Assembly: GCF_011045195.1 (NCBI RefSeq)
Contig: NZ_CP049199.1
Location: forward strand, 2,170,001-2,234,000
Length of the DNA: 64,000 nucleotides
Direction: 5' to 3'
Origin: Caulobacter soli
Lineage (GTDB): Bacteria; Pseudomonadota; Alphaproteobacteria; Caulobacterales; Caulobacteraceae
The position numbers and the translations under genes were made by a program. The notes below the pieces were generated by a model. That model saw nothing but the letters and a program-made list of their open reading frames with translations, made no database searches and had not been told where the DNA came from. Shown here one piece after another: positions 18,134-27,377 of this stretch; the stretch's first letter is position 1, and each line of letters begins with the position of its first letter.

Positions 18134-19369
18134 TCAACGGCCGTAGACGGCGTCGCGAACCTGGGTCGTGAAGGGGCCGTTCATGCCTTCGAACGCGGTG
18201 TCGGTCATGATCACCACCGTCAGGCGGTTCTTGGGATCCACGAACCAGTTGTGGCCGTAGACGCCGCCCCAGGCCAGCGTGCCCACGCCCTGGGGGGTCT
18301 TGGCGACGGCGGGATCGTCCAGCACCGCCCAGCCATAGCCGAAGCCCCAGCCGGGCCCTTGCGTCGCCGCCTGAGGGCCGACCTGGTCCTTCATCATCTC
18401 GGTCACGGTCGCGGCCTTGAGGATCGGCGCGCCGCCCTGGCGCAGGGTTTCCAGCAGGGTCAGCACGTCGCCGGCCGAGCCGACCATGCCCGCGCCGCCG
18501 GAGGGGAAGGCGGTCTTGTCCAGGGCGCGGCCCGGGGCGAAGCGCACGGCGGTGCCACCGATCGGGACGTCCAGGTTGTCGGTCATCCGCCTGGGGGCGG
18601 GTTGGGCGTTGTAGTAGGCCGCGGTCAGGCGGGCCGGATCACGCGCGACAAAGCCGGTGTCCTTCAGGTCCAGCGGCTGGGTGACCGTTTCGGCGACGAC
18701 TTCGGACAAAGGCTTTCCGGTCGCCTTCTCGGCCACCGAGCCCAGCACGTCGATGGCCAGCGAATAGCGCCAGGCCGAGCCGGGCGGGAAGGCGAGGGGC
18801 GCCTGGCCCAGCCGGCGCATGTTCTCGTCCAGCGTGAGGCCCGACAGGTCGATGCCGTCGGAGACGCCCAGCTGATGGTAGGGGTGCGAGGCCGTCTCGG
18901 CCAGGCCGTAGGTCAGGCCGCTGGTGTGGGTCAGCAGCTGGCGCAGGGTGATGACCGGGGTGGTCCCGTCGGCCAGCTTGGGCTTGAAGTCCGGCAGCCA
19001 TTTGGTCACCGGATCGTCGAGGTTCAGCACGCCATTCTCGACCAGCTTCATGATCGCGGCGCTGACGAACGGCTTGGTCACCGAGGAGAAACGGAAGATC
19101 GCGTCCTCGCGCATCGGCCGGCCCGCCTCGCGATCGGCCAGGCCCGCCGCGCGGTGGTAGACGATCTTGCCGTCGCGAGCGACCAGCACGACGGTCCCGA
19201 CCAGCCGATGCTCGGCGAGAGCGGCGTCGACCACCTTGTCCAGCCGGGCCGCCAGGGCCGCGTCGGGCGCGGCGGCGGCGGCGACGGGCACGGGCGGCGG
19301 CGCGGCCAGGCCCGGAGAGGCCAGCGCCAGGCCGGCGGCGAAGGCCAGGCTCGAGATCCACGGACGCAT
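18134..19369 (-). CDS. Exported beta-lactamase-family (S12) serine hydrolase
   Basis: The ATG at 19369 starts a signal peptide (MRPWISSLAFAAGLALASPG); a longer frame upstream would add an implausible Arg-rich lead. The 411-residue product has the penicillin-binding fold: the nucleophile Ser96 in SVTK, a Tyr motif in WRYSLAIDVLG, and a late GHNWFVDPKNRLTVV region in place of KTG. Relatives are esterases, D-aminopeptidases or PBP-like carboxypeptidases. Activity on beta-lactams is unlikely from sequence alone. It is divergent from the acyl-CoA synthetase gene, with which it shares a 221-bp promoter region. Confidence 0.88.
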   Translation of the reverse strand: MRPWISSLAFAAGLALASPGLAAPPPVPVAAAAAPDAALAARLDKVVDAALAEHRLVGTVVLVARDGKIVYHRAAGLADREAGRPMREDAIFRFSSVTKPFVSAAIMKLVENGVLNLDDPVTKWLPDFKPKLADGTTPVITLRQLLTHTSGLTYGLAETASHPYHQLGVSDGIDLSGLTLDENMRRLGQAPLAFPPGSAWRYSLAIDVLGSVAEKATGKPLSEVVAETVTQPLDLKDTGFVARDPARLTAAYYNAQPAPRRMTDNLDVPIGGTAVRFAPGRALDKTAFPSGGAGMVGSAGDVLTLLETLRQGGAPILKAATVTEMMKDQVGPQAATQGPGWGFGYGWAVLDDPAVAKTPQGVGTLAWGGVYGHNWFVDPKNRLTVVIMTDTAFEGMNGPFTTQVRDAVYGR

Positions 19370-19590
19370 GCGACGACTCCTTGTTCCGAGCCTTGACGTA
19401 GGGTGATCCTCGGGAAGCGACAAGCGTGTCGGTCGACGGCGCCCCGACGTCATCGCGCAAAATCGTCGCCTAGGTTATCAATGTTCCCTTATGTTCGAAC
19501 AGACGTTTGCATCGGGCTTCGGCCTGTGCTTTCTCAGCGATCGAACGCGCTCGTCCAGCGAAGCGCGGCACACACTCCGGGAGAGTAACG

Positions 19591-21366
19591 ATGACCCAGG
19601 CCGCGCCCGCGCCGACCCCCACCCAAGCTCCCACCGCCATTCCCTGGCCCGCCATGTCGGTGAAGCAGGCCTACGCCATGATCACCGCGCCCGGCTCGCC
19701 CGGCGAGATGGACGAGATCGAGATCCGGGGCGTGAAGACCCGGGTCTGGAAGAACTGCCCGCCCACCCTGCGCGAGACCCTGATGATGGGCCGCACGCAT
19801 GGCGACAAGATCTATCTGGTCCACGAGGACGAACGGGTCAGCTTCGAGGCCTTCTACCGCGCCGTGACGGTGTTCGCCGCCGAGCTGGAAGCGGCCGGCG
19901 TCAAGAAGGGCGACCGGGTCGCCGTGATCATGCGCAACCTGCCCGAATGGCCGGTGGCCTTCTATGCGGGCCTGTCGATCGGCGCGATCATGACCCCGCT
20001 GAACGCTTGGTGGACCGGCCAGGAACTGGAGTACGGCCTGGTCGACAGCGGCGCCTCGGTGGCGATCATGGACGTCGAGCGCTTCGAGCGCCTGGCCGAG
20101 CATTTCGACAACTGCCCCGACCTGAAGCGCGTCTATGTCAGCCGCTCCAAGGAGGACATCGCCCATCCGTACGTCAAGCGGCTGGAGTCGGTGATCGGCT
20201 GCCCCAACGACTGGATCAAGCTGGACGAGAAGCCGCTGTCGACCGTGGCCCTGGGCCCGGAGGACGACGCGACGATCTTCTACACCTCGGGCACGACCGG
20301 TAAGCCCAAGGGCGCCCTGGCCACCCACCGCGCGGTCAACAGCAACATCTTCGCCTCGGCCGCCGCCAGCGCCCGCGGCTTCCTGCGACGCGGCGAGGCG
20401 CCGCCCCAGCCCGATCCCAGCCTGCCGCAGAAGGGCTCGCTGATCTCGGTGCCGTTCTTCCACGCCACCGGCTGCTTCGCGGTGATGAATCCCTCGCTGT
20501 TCGCCGGAGCCAAGCTGGCCATGATCCGCAAGTGGGACCCGGAAAAGGCCATGCAGCTGATCCAGGACGAGAAGCTGACCCAGATGGGCGGCGTGCCGAC
20601 CATCGCCTGGCAGATCATCGAGCATCCGCGCCGGGAGGAATACGACCTGTCCTCGCTCGACACCGTGGCCTATGGCGGCGCGCCGTCGGCGCCGGAACTG
20701 GTGCGCAAGATCAAGGAGCTGTGGCCCAAGTCCTCGCCGGGCAACGGCTGGGGCATGACCGAGACCTCGGCCACGGCCACCAGCAATTCGGCCGAGGACT
20801 ACGAGAACCGTCCCGACAGCTGCGGCCCGGCCGTGCCGGTCACCGACCTGAAGATCATGACCCTGGAAGCGCCCTACAAGGAGCTGCCGACCGGCGAGGT
20901 CGGCGAGCTGTGGTGCAAGGGGCCGCAGGTAGTGAAGGGCTATTGGAACAAGCCCGAGGCCACCGCCCAAACCTTCATCGACGGCTGGGTGCGCACGGGC
21001 GACCTGGCGCGTCTGGATGAAGAGGGCTTCTGCTACATCATCGACCGGGCCAAGGACATGCTGATCCGGGGCGGCGAGAACATCTACTGCATCGAGGTCG
21101 AGAACCTGCTCTACGAGCACCCGGCGGTGATGGACGCCGCCCTGGTCGGGATTGAGCACAAGACCCTGGGCGAGGAGCCCGCCGCCGTCGTGACCCTGAA
21201 GCCCGGCGCGGAAGCCACCGAGGCCGAACTGCGCGCCTTCGTCGCCGACCGCCTGGCCGCCTTCAAGGTGCCGGTGAAGGTGGTGTTCTGGCCCGAGACC
21301 CTGCCGCGCAACGCCAACGGCAAGATCATGAAGAACGAGCTGAAGAAGGTGTTCGTGGAGGGGTGA
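19591..21366 (+). CDS. AMP-forming acyl-CoA synthetase (fatty-acid CoA ligase family)
   Basis: ATG 19591 is preceded by CGGGAGAG with a 5-base gap. The 591-residue enzyme has the AMP-binding P-loop YTSGTTGKPKGA (from Tyr231), the GMTETSA motif around residue 388, a RTGDLARLDEEGF hinge region, and the C-terminal catalytic Lys in NGKIMKNELKK. It activates a carboxylic acid as acyl-AMP and transfers it to CoA in the cytoplasm. An N-terminal Pro/Ala-rich tail of about 20 residues is unusual but minor. Chain length is not predictable. A structured repeat separates it from the convergent amidase gene. Confidence 0.92.
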   Translation: MTQAAPAPTPTQAPTAIPWPAMSVKQAYAMITAPGSPGEMDEIEIRGVKTRVWKNCPPTLRETLMMGRTHGDKIYLVHEDERVSFEAFYRAVTVFAAELEAAGVKKGDRVAVIMRNLPEWPVAFYAGLSIGAIMTPLNAWWTGQELEYGLVDSGASVAIMDVERFERLAEHFDNCPDLKRVYVSRSKEDIAHPYVKRLESVIGCPNDWIKLDEKPLSTVALGPEDDATIFYTSGTTGKPKGALATHRAVNSNIFASAAASARGFLRRGEAPPQPDPSLPQKGSLISVPFFHATGCFAVMNPSLFAGAKLAMIRKWDPEKAMQLIQDEKLTQMGGVPTIAWQIIEHPRREEYDLSSLDTVAYGGAPSAPELVRKIKELWPKSSPGNGWGMTETSATATSNSAEDYENRPDSCGPAVPVTDLKIMTLEAPYKELPTGEVGELWCKGPQVVKGYWNKPEATAQTFIDGWVRTGDLARLDEEGFCYIIDRAKDMLIRGGENIYCIEVENLLYEHPAVMDAALVGIEHKTLGEEPAAVVTLKPGAEATEAELRAFVADRLAAFKVPVKVVFWPETLPRNANGKIMKNELKKVFVEG

Positions 21367-21377
21367 CGCTGAAGTGT

Positions 21378-21494
21378 CTTTCCCTCCCCCTTGCGGGGAG
21401 GGTGGCCCCGAAGGGGTCGGGTGGGGTTTGATGAGGCAGCAGACCCCACCCACCAGCTTCGCTGGTTCCCCCCTCCCCATAAAGGGGAGGGAAG
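21378..21494. repeat. Multi-hairpin intergenic repeat element
   Basis: About 117 bases between convergent genes hold several nested pairs: outer arms of CTTTCCCTCCCC type against AGGGGAGGGAAG, an inner 9-bp stem (GGGTGGGGT / ACCCCACCC), a 6-bp stem (ACCAGC / GCTGGT) and CTCCCC / GGGGAG. The clover-like design and pyrimidine/purine bias look like a palindromic dispersed element that also serves as a terminator. Copy number cannot be judged here. Confidence 0.6.
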
Positions 21495-21502
21495 ATCCGA
21501 AA

Positions 21503-23008
21503 TCAGACGCTCACCGGAGGCTTCCGCCCCGCCCACGGCTGGGCGGCCTCCAGCTCATAGGCCAGCGCCAGCAGCATCCGCTCCGACCCCGCTCGCCCGC
21601 CGAACTGGACGCCCACCGGCAGGCCGTCGGCCGTCCAATGCAGGGGCACGCTCATCGACGCCGCCCCGGCCACGTTGTGCAGGGTGGTGTAGCCCACATA
21701 GGCGTTGAGCCGCTCGGTCAGGGTGGGGATGTCGACCGTTCCCGTCACCCAGCCCAGCGGAGCCGGCGGCAGACCCAGAACGGGCGAGACGATCACGTCG
21801 TAGCGCTCGAACCAGCGATCATAGGCCTGGCCCGCCGCGGTCAGGTTGGCCACGGCCTTCCGCAGGCCGTCGGGCGGCATCTGGCCGACCAGGTCGGCCA
21901 TGGCCAGGGTGAAGGGCTCCAGCAGGCTGTCGTCCGGCCGCCGGCCGATCGCCTTGCCGACCGCGTCGACCAGTTCGGCCGCGCCGCTGGCCCACAGAGC
22001 CAGGAAGTCCTGACCGAAGGCCGGACCGTCCACCGGCCATGTGGTCGGCTCGACGGTGTGGCCCAGCGACTGCATCAGCTTGGCGGCGTTCTCGGCGGCG
22101 GCGCGGACCTCCGGATGGGGCTGGGCGCCGAGCATGGTTTCGACCACCAGCCCGACCCGCAGCCGCCGCTTGTCGGGACCCGTCACCAGGCCGACGGGGG
22201 CGAAGACCTTGTCGTCGCCGTGGCGCTCGGTCGCCGCCAGCAGGGTGGCGCTGTCGCGGACGCTGTGGCTGACGCAGTGATAGACCGACAGGTCGATCCC
22301 GCGCGTGGCGGGCCGGCCCAGCACCATCCGGCCGCGCGAGGGCTTCAGGCCGAACAGGCCGCAATTGGACGCCGGGATGCGGATCGAACCGCCGCCGTCG
22401 CTGGCGTGGGCGAAGGGGGTGACGCCCGCGGCGGTGGCCACCGCCGCGCCGCCGGACGAGCCGCCGCTGGAATGGGCGGGGTTCCAGGGATTGCGCGTCG
22501 GCGGGAAACCCTCGGGCTCGGTGGTCGGCAGGAAGCCGTATTCCGGCGTCGACGACTTGCCGATGACGATCAGCCCCGCCTTGTCGAAACAGTCGACATA
22601 GCCGTCCTGGGTCTTGGCCGGCGGGTTGCGGAGCATGGCGCGCGAGCCGCTGTAGGTGGGCAGGCCGACATAGTCGTCCAGGTCCTTGACCAGGAACGGC
22701 ACGCCGGCGAATGGGCCGGCCGCTTCGGCCTTTCCCGCGTCGAGGCGCTTGGCCTTGTCGATGGCGCGGTCGAAGTCGGGCGTGACCAGGAAGCCAAGCT
22801 TGGGCTGCAACGCCTCGGCGTCGCGCACGGCCTTTTCGGTGACCTCCAGCGCGCTGACCTCCTTGCGTCGGATGCGGCCGGCGATCTCGACGGCGTCGGG
22901 CGTCCAGGGCGCGGAAGCGGCGGTGACCGGCTTGGCTTCGGCCTTGGAAGCGGCGGCGGCGATCGTCGCGGCGGCGGCGGCCGTCAGGCCCTGGCGTCTG
23001 GACATCAT
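21503..23008 (-). CDS. Amidase-signature family hydrolase, Tat-exported
   Basis: 501 residues starting at the double ATG 23008/23005 (MMSRRQGL). A Tat-type leader with an Ala-rich core precedes the enzyme. Amidase signature residues are visible: Lys108 in FLVKDLDD and the Gly/Ser-rich loop SSGGSSGGAA (around residues 178-187) with the cis-Ser and nucleophile Ser, followed by DGGGSIRIPAS. It hydrolyses an amide bond; relatives act on acylamides, peptide amides or aryl amides. A 13-bp palindrome lies in the shared region with divergent tlyA. The substrate is unknown. Confidence 0.9.
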   Translation of the reverse strand: MMSRRQGLTAAAAATIAAAASKAEAKPVTAASAPWTPDAVEIAGRIRRKEVSALEVTEKAVRDAEALQPKLGFLVTPDFDRAIDKAKRLDAGKAEAAGPFAGVPFLVKDLDDYVGLPTYSGSRAMLRNPPAKTQDGYVDCFDKAGLIVIGKSSTPEYGFLPTTEPEGFPPTRNPWNPAHSSGGSSGGAAVATAAGVTPFAHASDGGGSIRIPASNCGLFGLKPSRGRMVLGRPATRGIDLSVYHCVSHSVRDSATLLAATERHGDDKVFAPVGLVTGPDKRRLRVGLVVETMLGAQPHPEVRAAAENAAKLMQSLGHTVEPTTWPVDGPAFGQDFLALWASGAAELVDAVGKAIGRRPDDSLLEPFTLAMADLVGQMPPDGLRKAVANLTAAGQAYDRWFERYDVIVSPVLGLPPAPLGWVTGTVDIPTLTERLNAYVGYTTLHNVAGAASMSVPLHWTADGLPVGVQFGGRAGSERMLLALAYELEAAQPWAGRKPPVSV

Positions 23009-23053
23009 GCGATTCCCCCTGGTTCCGACGTCTGGAGCGCGTCGGTGATCAGT

Positions 23054-23066
23054 GTTCACTGTGAAC
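23054..23066. promoter_or_regulatory. Palindrome in the amidase-tlyA divergent region
   Basis: GTTCACTGTGAAC is a perfect 6+1+6 inverted repeat, 41 bases before the tlyA ATG and 45 bases before the amidase start. Its size and position suggest an operator or overlapping promoter. No regulator is identified. Confidence 0.4.
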
Positions 23067-23107
23067 CCGAAGGCGCGACCTCCGCAAGTCGTGCTAAAGC
23101 GGCGGCC

Positions 23108-23857
23108 ATGACCTCTACGCCGACATATAAACGCGCCGACATCCTGCTGGTGGAGACCGGCCTGTTCGAAACCCGCGCCAAGGCCCGCGCCGCCATCGAG
23201 GCGGGTTTGATCACCGCCGACGGCAAGGTGGTGAAAAAGCCGTCCGAGCAACTTGAAAGCACCGTCAAGCTGGACGGCCGGCCGCCCCATCCCTGGGTCG
23301 GGCGCGGCGCCCTGAAGCTGGTCCACGCCCTGGACCTGTGGCCGATCGCGGTCGCGGGGAAGATCGCCCTGGACGTCGGCGCCTCGACGGGCGGCTTCAC
23401 CGAGGTGCTGCTCGAGCGCGGCGCGGCCAAGGTCTACGCCTGCGACGTGGGCCGCGATCAGCTGAACCAGCGCCTGGCCCACCACGAGCGCGTGGTCGAC
23501 CTGTCGGGCGTCGACGCCCGCATTCTCGACGAAGGCTATCTGGAGGAAGCGCCGGGCGTGGTGGTCAGCGACGTCAGCTTCATCTCGGTGGAGAAGTGCC
23601 TGCCTGTGGCCCTGGACCTGGCCGAGCCGGGCTCCGACCTCGTCTGCCTGATCAAGCCGCAGTTCGAGGCCGGCCGCGATCGGGTGGGCAAGAACGGGAT
23701 GGTCAAGGATCCGGCGATCATCGCCGACTGCATCGCCTCGGTCTCGGCCTTCGTCGAGGACTCTGGCTGGACGATCAACGGCGTGGCGCAAAGCCCGATC
23801 ACCGGCGGCGACGGTCAGGTCGAGCACCTGCTGTGGGCCGTGAAGAACGAGGCCTAA
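23108..23857 (+). CDS. tlyA: TlyA family rRNA (cytidine-2'-O)-methyltransferase
   Basis: 249 residues: an S4 RNA-binding domain (about 10-70, KRADILLVETGLFETRAKAR) followed by an FtsJ/RrmJ methyltransferase domain with SAM motif LDVGASTGGFTEVLLERG (around residues 90-107) and a conserved VSDVSFISVEKCLP. TlyA enzymes methylate 2'-hydroxyls of cytidines in ribosomal RNA; some relatives are annotated as hemolysins without good reason. The start at ATG 23108 gives the standard N-terminus. A bidirectional hairpin follows the stop. Confidence 0.93.
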   Translation: MTSTPTYKRADILLVETGLFETRAKARAAIEAGLITADGKVVKKPSEQLESTVKLDGRPPHPWVGRGALKLVHALDLWPIAVAGKIALDVGASTGGFTEVLLERGAAKVYACDVGRDQLNQRLAHHERVVDLSGVDARILDEGYLEEAPGVVVSDVSFISVEKCLPVALDLAEPGSDLVCLIKPQFEAGRDRVGKNGMVKDPAIIADCIASVSAFVEDSGWTINGVAQSPITGGDGQVEHLLWAVKNEA

Positions 23858-23870
23858 GGGCCCAACGCTC

Positions 23871-23904
23871 AAAAGGAAAGCCGCCGACCCGAAGGTCGGC
23901 GGCT
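23871..23904 (-). terminator. Bidirectional terminator between tlyA and the glycine-zipper gene
   Basis: An 11-bp perfect stem (AGCCGCCGACC / GGTCGGCGGCT) with a CGAA loop. The minus-strand side continues into TTCCTTTTG, so it fits best as terminator of the minus-strand gene, but it also closes tlyA. Confidence 0.75.
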
Positions 23905-23933
23905 CCAAGAGATCGAATGAGAAATCGGGTCGT

Positions 23934-24575
23934 TTAGTCGACGACCTGGTAGCGGCCCTGCGCGTCGGGGCAGACGCGGACGAAGCGCTTCTGGGTGCGG
24001 CCGTCGGGCAGGTAGATCGGGCTTTCGGCCAGAGTGCAGCCGTTAGCGTCGGCGCGGCCCTGATCCTGGCCCTGGGTCACGCTGTAGGAGCGCTCGGACT
24101 CGTAGGTGTAGCCGCCGCGACGGTCGCCATAGCGGCTGTCCTCGTAGCGGCCGCGATCGTCGTAGCCGCTGTCATAGGGCTGGTTGTAGGCGCCCTGGTT
24201 GTAGGTCGGCGGCGGAGGCGGGGGCGGGTTGGCGCCCGGCGAGCAGGCCGCCGAATTGCGGCCGATGGCCGAACCGGCGATCGCGCCGACCACGCCGCCA
24301 AGGATCGTACCTTCGGTGCGGGCGCCGTGGCCCGACACGCCGCTGCCGATCGCCGCGCCGATGCCGGCGCCCAACAGGCCGCCGCCCGTGCCGCGCTGCG
24401 TCGTGCTGCGGCGGCAGGGGTCATAGTAGTAGCCATTGCTGTCGTAGTTGCCACCGCCGGCATAGGCGCCGGCGTTGCCGTAGGCGCCATAGGCCTGGGC
24501 CGAGGCCATCGTCGGGGCCAGCGCGCCGGCGAGGGCGGCCGCGGCGGCGACGCCGAGAACGGTCTTGAACATCAT
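23934..24575 (-). CDS. Exported glycine-zipper protein (17-kDa-antigen-like)
   Basis: The double ATG at 24575 is preceded by GGAGGAG with a 7-base gap, a strong ribosome site that fixes the start. The 213-residue product has a signal peptide (to about MASAQ), a Tyr/Gly/Asn-rich part, and a glycine zipper (about 70-110, GGLLGAGIGAAIGSGVSG and ILGGVVGAIAGSAIG) of the type that inserts in or spans membranes. Then come a Pro7 run, Tyr/Asp/Arg-rich sequence and a small C-terminal Cys-containing domain (residues about 170-213). It lacks a lipobox. Envelope structure is its likely role. Confidence 0.8.
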   Translation of the reverse strand: MMFKTVLGVAAAAALAGALAPTMASAQAYGAYGNAGAYAGGGNYDSNGYYYDPCRRSTTQRGTGGGLLGAGIGAAIGSGVSGHGARTEGTILGGVVGAIAGSAIGRNSAACSPGANPPPPPPPTYNQGAYNQPYDSGYDDRGRYEDSRYGDRRGGYTYESERSYSVTQGQDQGRADANGCTLAESPIYLPDGRTQKRFVRVCPDAQGRYQVVD

Positions 24576-24645
24576 CGAGAAACTCCTCCGACCGGGTCCG
24601 GAAATCACCACGACCCGCCTTATCAACCTAGACTGCCAAACCGTT

Positions 24646-24675
24646 GATGAACGGCTGTTGAGCGACCCGTTCATC
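24646..24675. repeat. Inverted repeat in divergent promoter region
   Basis: GATGAACGG and CCGTTCATC form 9-bp arms 12 bases apart in the 267-bp region between the glycine-zipper gene and the RNA methyltransferase gene. It may be an operator; no T run is present. Confidence 0.35.
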
Positions 24676-24842
24676 TTCGTTCACCCGCATTCGCTCGGAA
24701 TGGGGTATGGGAGCGTCCGAAATCTTGTCTGCGCCGATCATGGCGCGGGCATGGCGGGCCCTCGCGCCCGAAAACTCATCAGCTGAATGGTCGCGCGCGG
24801 TGAAGGTTCCACCGCTAAAGCGGCCCGAGAATTGGACTATCC

Positions 24843-26072
24843 ATGCGTGAATTGAGAATCCAGGCGGTCGGCGCCCAGGGCGACGGCATCGCCGAGGGCT
24901 CTTTCGTCCCCCTGACCCTGCCGGGCGAGCTGATCACCGCCGAGATGGCCGGCAATCGCGGCGAGCTGGTCGAGGTGCTGGAGCCCAGCCCCGACCGCGT
25001 TCTGCCGCCGTGCCCGCACTTCGGCGTCTGCGGCGGCTGCGCGTTCCAGCACTGGGACGCCAAGCCGTATCTGGAGTGGAAGCGCGAGCAGATCCAGTTC
25101 CAGCTGGCCCGCGAGGGGCTGGAGACCGAGGTCCTGCCGACCTTCGCCTCCTCGCCGCCGGCCTCGCGTCGTCGCGTGGCCCTGCACGCCCGGGGCGGCA
25201 AGGGCGGGGCGCGGCTGGGCTTCAAGGAGCGGCGCTCCTGGAACCTGGTGAAGATCGAGGAATGCCCGGTCACCCACCCCAAGCTGGTCGCGGCCTTTCC
25301 GGCCCTGGCGCGCCTCGCCGCGCCGTTCCTGGAGCACCCCAAGTCGGCCCCGACCCTGCACGTCACCCTGACCGCCACGGGGCTGGACATCGACATCACT
25401 GGCGTCGAGGCCAAGAGCGGCGGCCTGTCGGCCGACGCCCGGGTCCGCGCCGCGATGATCGCCGGCGAGCACGACTTCGCCCGGGTCACCATGGCCGGCG
25501 AGATGATCTACATGGCCCGCCAGCCGATGGTGAAGCTGGGTCCCGCCGTCGTCTCCCTGCCAGCCGGCAGCTTCCTGCAGGCCGTGCCCCAGGCCGAGAA
25601 GGCCATGGTCGAGTTCGCGGTCCAGGCGGCCCAGGGCGCGTCGCGGATCGTCGACCTGTTCAGCGGTGTGGGCACCTTCACCTTCCGCCTGGCCGAGATC
25701 GGCGGGGTCTACGCCGCCGACAGTTCCGCCCCCGCCATCGCCGCCCTGAAGGGCGCGGTCGGCACGGCCACGGGCCTGAAGGCGATCACCGCCGAGGCCC
25801 GCGACCTGACCCGCCGGCCGGTGCTGTCGACCGAGCTGAACAAGGTCGATGTGGCCGTGCTCGACCCGCCTCGCGCCGGGGCCTTCGAGCAGCACGTCGA
25901 GATCGCCAAGTCCAAGGTGGCGCGCGTGGTCGGGGTGTCGTGCAATCCGGCCACCTTCGCCCGTGACGCCAAGATCCTGGTCGACGCCGGCTTCCGCCTG
26001 GAGCGCGTCTTGCCGGTGGACCAGTTCCTGTGGTCGCCCCATATTGAGCTGGTCGGGGTGTTTTCGCGCTAG
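24843..26072 (+). CDS. RumA/TrmA-type 23S rRNA/tRNA (uracil-5-)-methyltransferase
   Basis: 409 residues: a short TRAM-like N-terminus (about 1-50), an iron-sulfur cluster motif CPHFGVCGGCAFQHW (C-x5-C-x2-C from about residue 57), then a SAM domain (IVDLFSGVGTFTF near residue 270) and the catalytic Cys in VGVSCNPATFARD near residue 370. Such enzymes use a Cys nucleophile to place a methyl at C5 of uridine. RlmD-like 23S rRNA methylation is the best guess. It is followed within 40 bases by another methyltransferase, so they may be co-transcribed. Confidence 0.9.
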   Translation: MRELRIQAVGAQGDGIAEGSFVPLTLPGELITAEMAGNRGELVEVLEPSPDRVLPPCPHFGVCGGCAFQHWDAKPYLEWKREQIQFQLAREGLETEVLPTFASSPPASRRRVALHARGGKGGARLGFKERRSWNLVKIEECPVTHPKLVAAFPALARLAAPFLEHPKSAPTLHVTLTATGLDIDITGVEAKSGGLSADARVRAAMIAGEHDFARVTMAGEMIYMARQPMVKLGPAVVSLPAGSFLQAVPQAEKAMVEFAVQAAQGASRIVDLFSGVGTFTFRLAEIGGVYAADSSAPAIAALKGAVGTATGLKAITAEARDLTRRPVLSTELNKVDVAVLDPPRAGAFEQHVEIAKSKVARVVGVSCNPATFARDAKILVDAGFRLERVLPVDQFLWSPHIELVGVFSR

Positions 26073-26109
26073 GACGAGTCTTTTTCCGAAGGCCGTCCGG
26101 GAGACGGCT

Positions 26110-27201
26110 ATGGACGAGCGATCGGTCAAATCGGGCGAGCCCCGGGAAGCCATCCCCAAGGTCCGCGGCGCCTTCACCCTGGACAGCGCCAGCCAGCGCG
26201 CCAAGGCGGCGGTCAAGGCCGCCTGGTGGACCGCCGCCGGCGGCGTGACCCGCGCCCTGGCCCAGCCGACGCGCGGCGAGGCCAAGACCCGGTTCGAACC
26301 CCAGGGGCCGCCGGTCTCGGCCGCCAGGCTGCGCAAGGCCTATCTGACCGCCTTCGACAAGGACGCCGCCGACGTCGCCGCCGGTCTCTATCCGCCGGTC
26401 GAGGACGGTCCCGGCAATCCGAGCGAGGCGTTTCGCCGGGCCCTGGACGTCATCGCCGACGCCCGCGCCGTCGATCAGCGCCGACGTCGGGGTGATGGCG
26501 TGGAGGTGAGGGAGGAGCCTGAAAGCGAAGGCTATCCAAACTATTATCGCCAGAACTTCCACTACCAGTCCGGCGGCTGGTTCACCGACGCCAGCGCCCG
26601 TCGCTACGAGGCCCAGGTCGAGGCGCTGTTCTCCGGCGCGGCGGGAGCCATGCGTCGCCGGGCGCTGTCGCTGCTGGCCCGCCACTGGCGGGGCAAGGAC
26701 CAGCGCGGCCTGAAGGTGGTCGACCTGGCCTGCGGTTCGGGCGCGTTCCTGGCCGATCTGGACGCGGCCTTTCCCCGGGCCGCCATCGCGGGTCTGGACC
26801 TGTCGCGGGCCTATCTGGCCGCCGCCCGCAGTCGTTCGGGCCGGGGCGGAGTGCAGGCCAACGCCGAGGCCCTGCCGTTCGCCGACGCCAGCCTGGACGC
26901 CGTGACCTGTGTCTACCTGTTCCACGAACTGCCGCCCCGGGTGCGCCCCGTGGTGGCGGCCGAGATCGCCCGGGTGCTCAAGCCCGGCGGCGTGCTGGCC
27001 TTCGCCGATTCGGTGCAGCCGGCCGATGAGCCCGACCTGTCGCGGCTGCTGGAGGCCTTTCCGGCCTATTTCCACGAGCCCTATTATTCGACCTACGCCC
27101 AGGCCGACCTGCCGGCCCTGTTCGGTGCGGCGGGTCTGACCGTGGCGGGGCGGGACCAGGCCTTCCTGACCAAGGCCCTGCTGCTTGAGAAAGCCCTGTG
27201 A
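26110..27201 (+). CDS. Class I SAM-dependent methyltransferase
   Basis: From ATG 26110, 363 residues. An N-terminal region of about 165 residues rich in basic and acidic groups precedes a methyltransferase domain with motif I VVDLACGSGAFLADL (near residue 205), a LDLSRAYLAAAR motif II, a post-motif FHELPPRVRPVVAAEI, and KPGGVLAFADS. The fold resembles UbiE/Coq5-type small-molecule methyltransferases; the substrate is unknown. It ends 90 bases before tRNA-Cys. Confidence 0.87.
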   Translation: MDERSVKSGEPREAIPKVRGAFTLDSASQRAKAAVKAAWWTAAGGVTRALAQPTRGEAKTRFEPQGPPVSAARLRKAYLTAFDKDAADVAAGLYPPVEDGPGNPSEAFRRALDVIADARAVDQRRRRGDGVEVREEPESEGYPNYYRQNFHYQSGGWFTDASARRYEAQVEALFSGAAGAMRRRALSLLARHWRGKDQRGLKVVDLACGSGAFLADLDAAFPRAAIAGLDLSRAYLAAARSRSGRGGVQANAEALPFADASLDAVTCVYLFHELPPRVRPVVAAEIARVLKPGGVLAFADSVQPADEPDLSRLLEAFPAYFHEPYYSTYAQADLPALFGAAGLTVAGRDQAFLTKALLLEKAL

Positions 27202-27290
27202 TCAACCCGCTCATGGCCATTGCCTAGCGCGGCGGGCTCCTGTATTCGAACCGACCTCTTCGCCAACGCTTTCTTGCGTTGACCCCGGAT

Positions 27291-27364
27291 GGCCCGGTGG
27301 CGGAGTGGTGACGCAGCGGATTGCAAATCCGTGCACCCCGGTTCGATTCCGGGCCGGGCCTCCA
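27291..27364 (+). tRNA. tRNA-Cys (anticodon GCA)
   Basis: 74 nt with acceptor stem GGCCCGG / CCGGGCC, discriminator T and encoded CCA. The anticodon loop ATTGCAAAT gives GCA; the T arm has GGTTCGATTCC. No clear terminator follows before the convergent hydrolase gene, which ends 14 bases downstream. Confidence 0.97.
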
Positions 27365-27377
27365 CCTTCTCCTTAGT

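Noticed and set aside
19483..19497. Possible LexA box near GTTCCCTTATGTTC
   Set aside because: Spacing is six bases; it precedes an acyl-CoA synthetase gene.
24669..24682. Possible LexA box GTTCATCTTCGTTC
   Set aside because: Spacing is six bases, not seven, and the neighbouring genes have no DNA-repair link.
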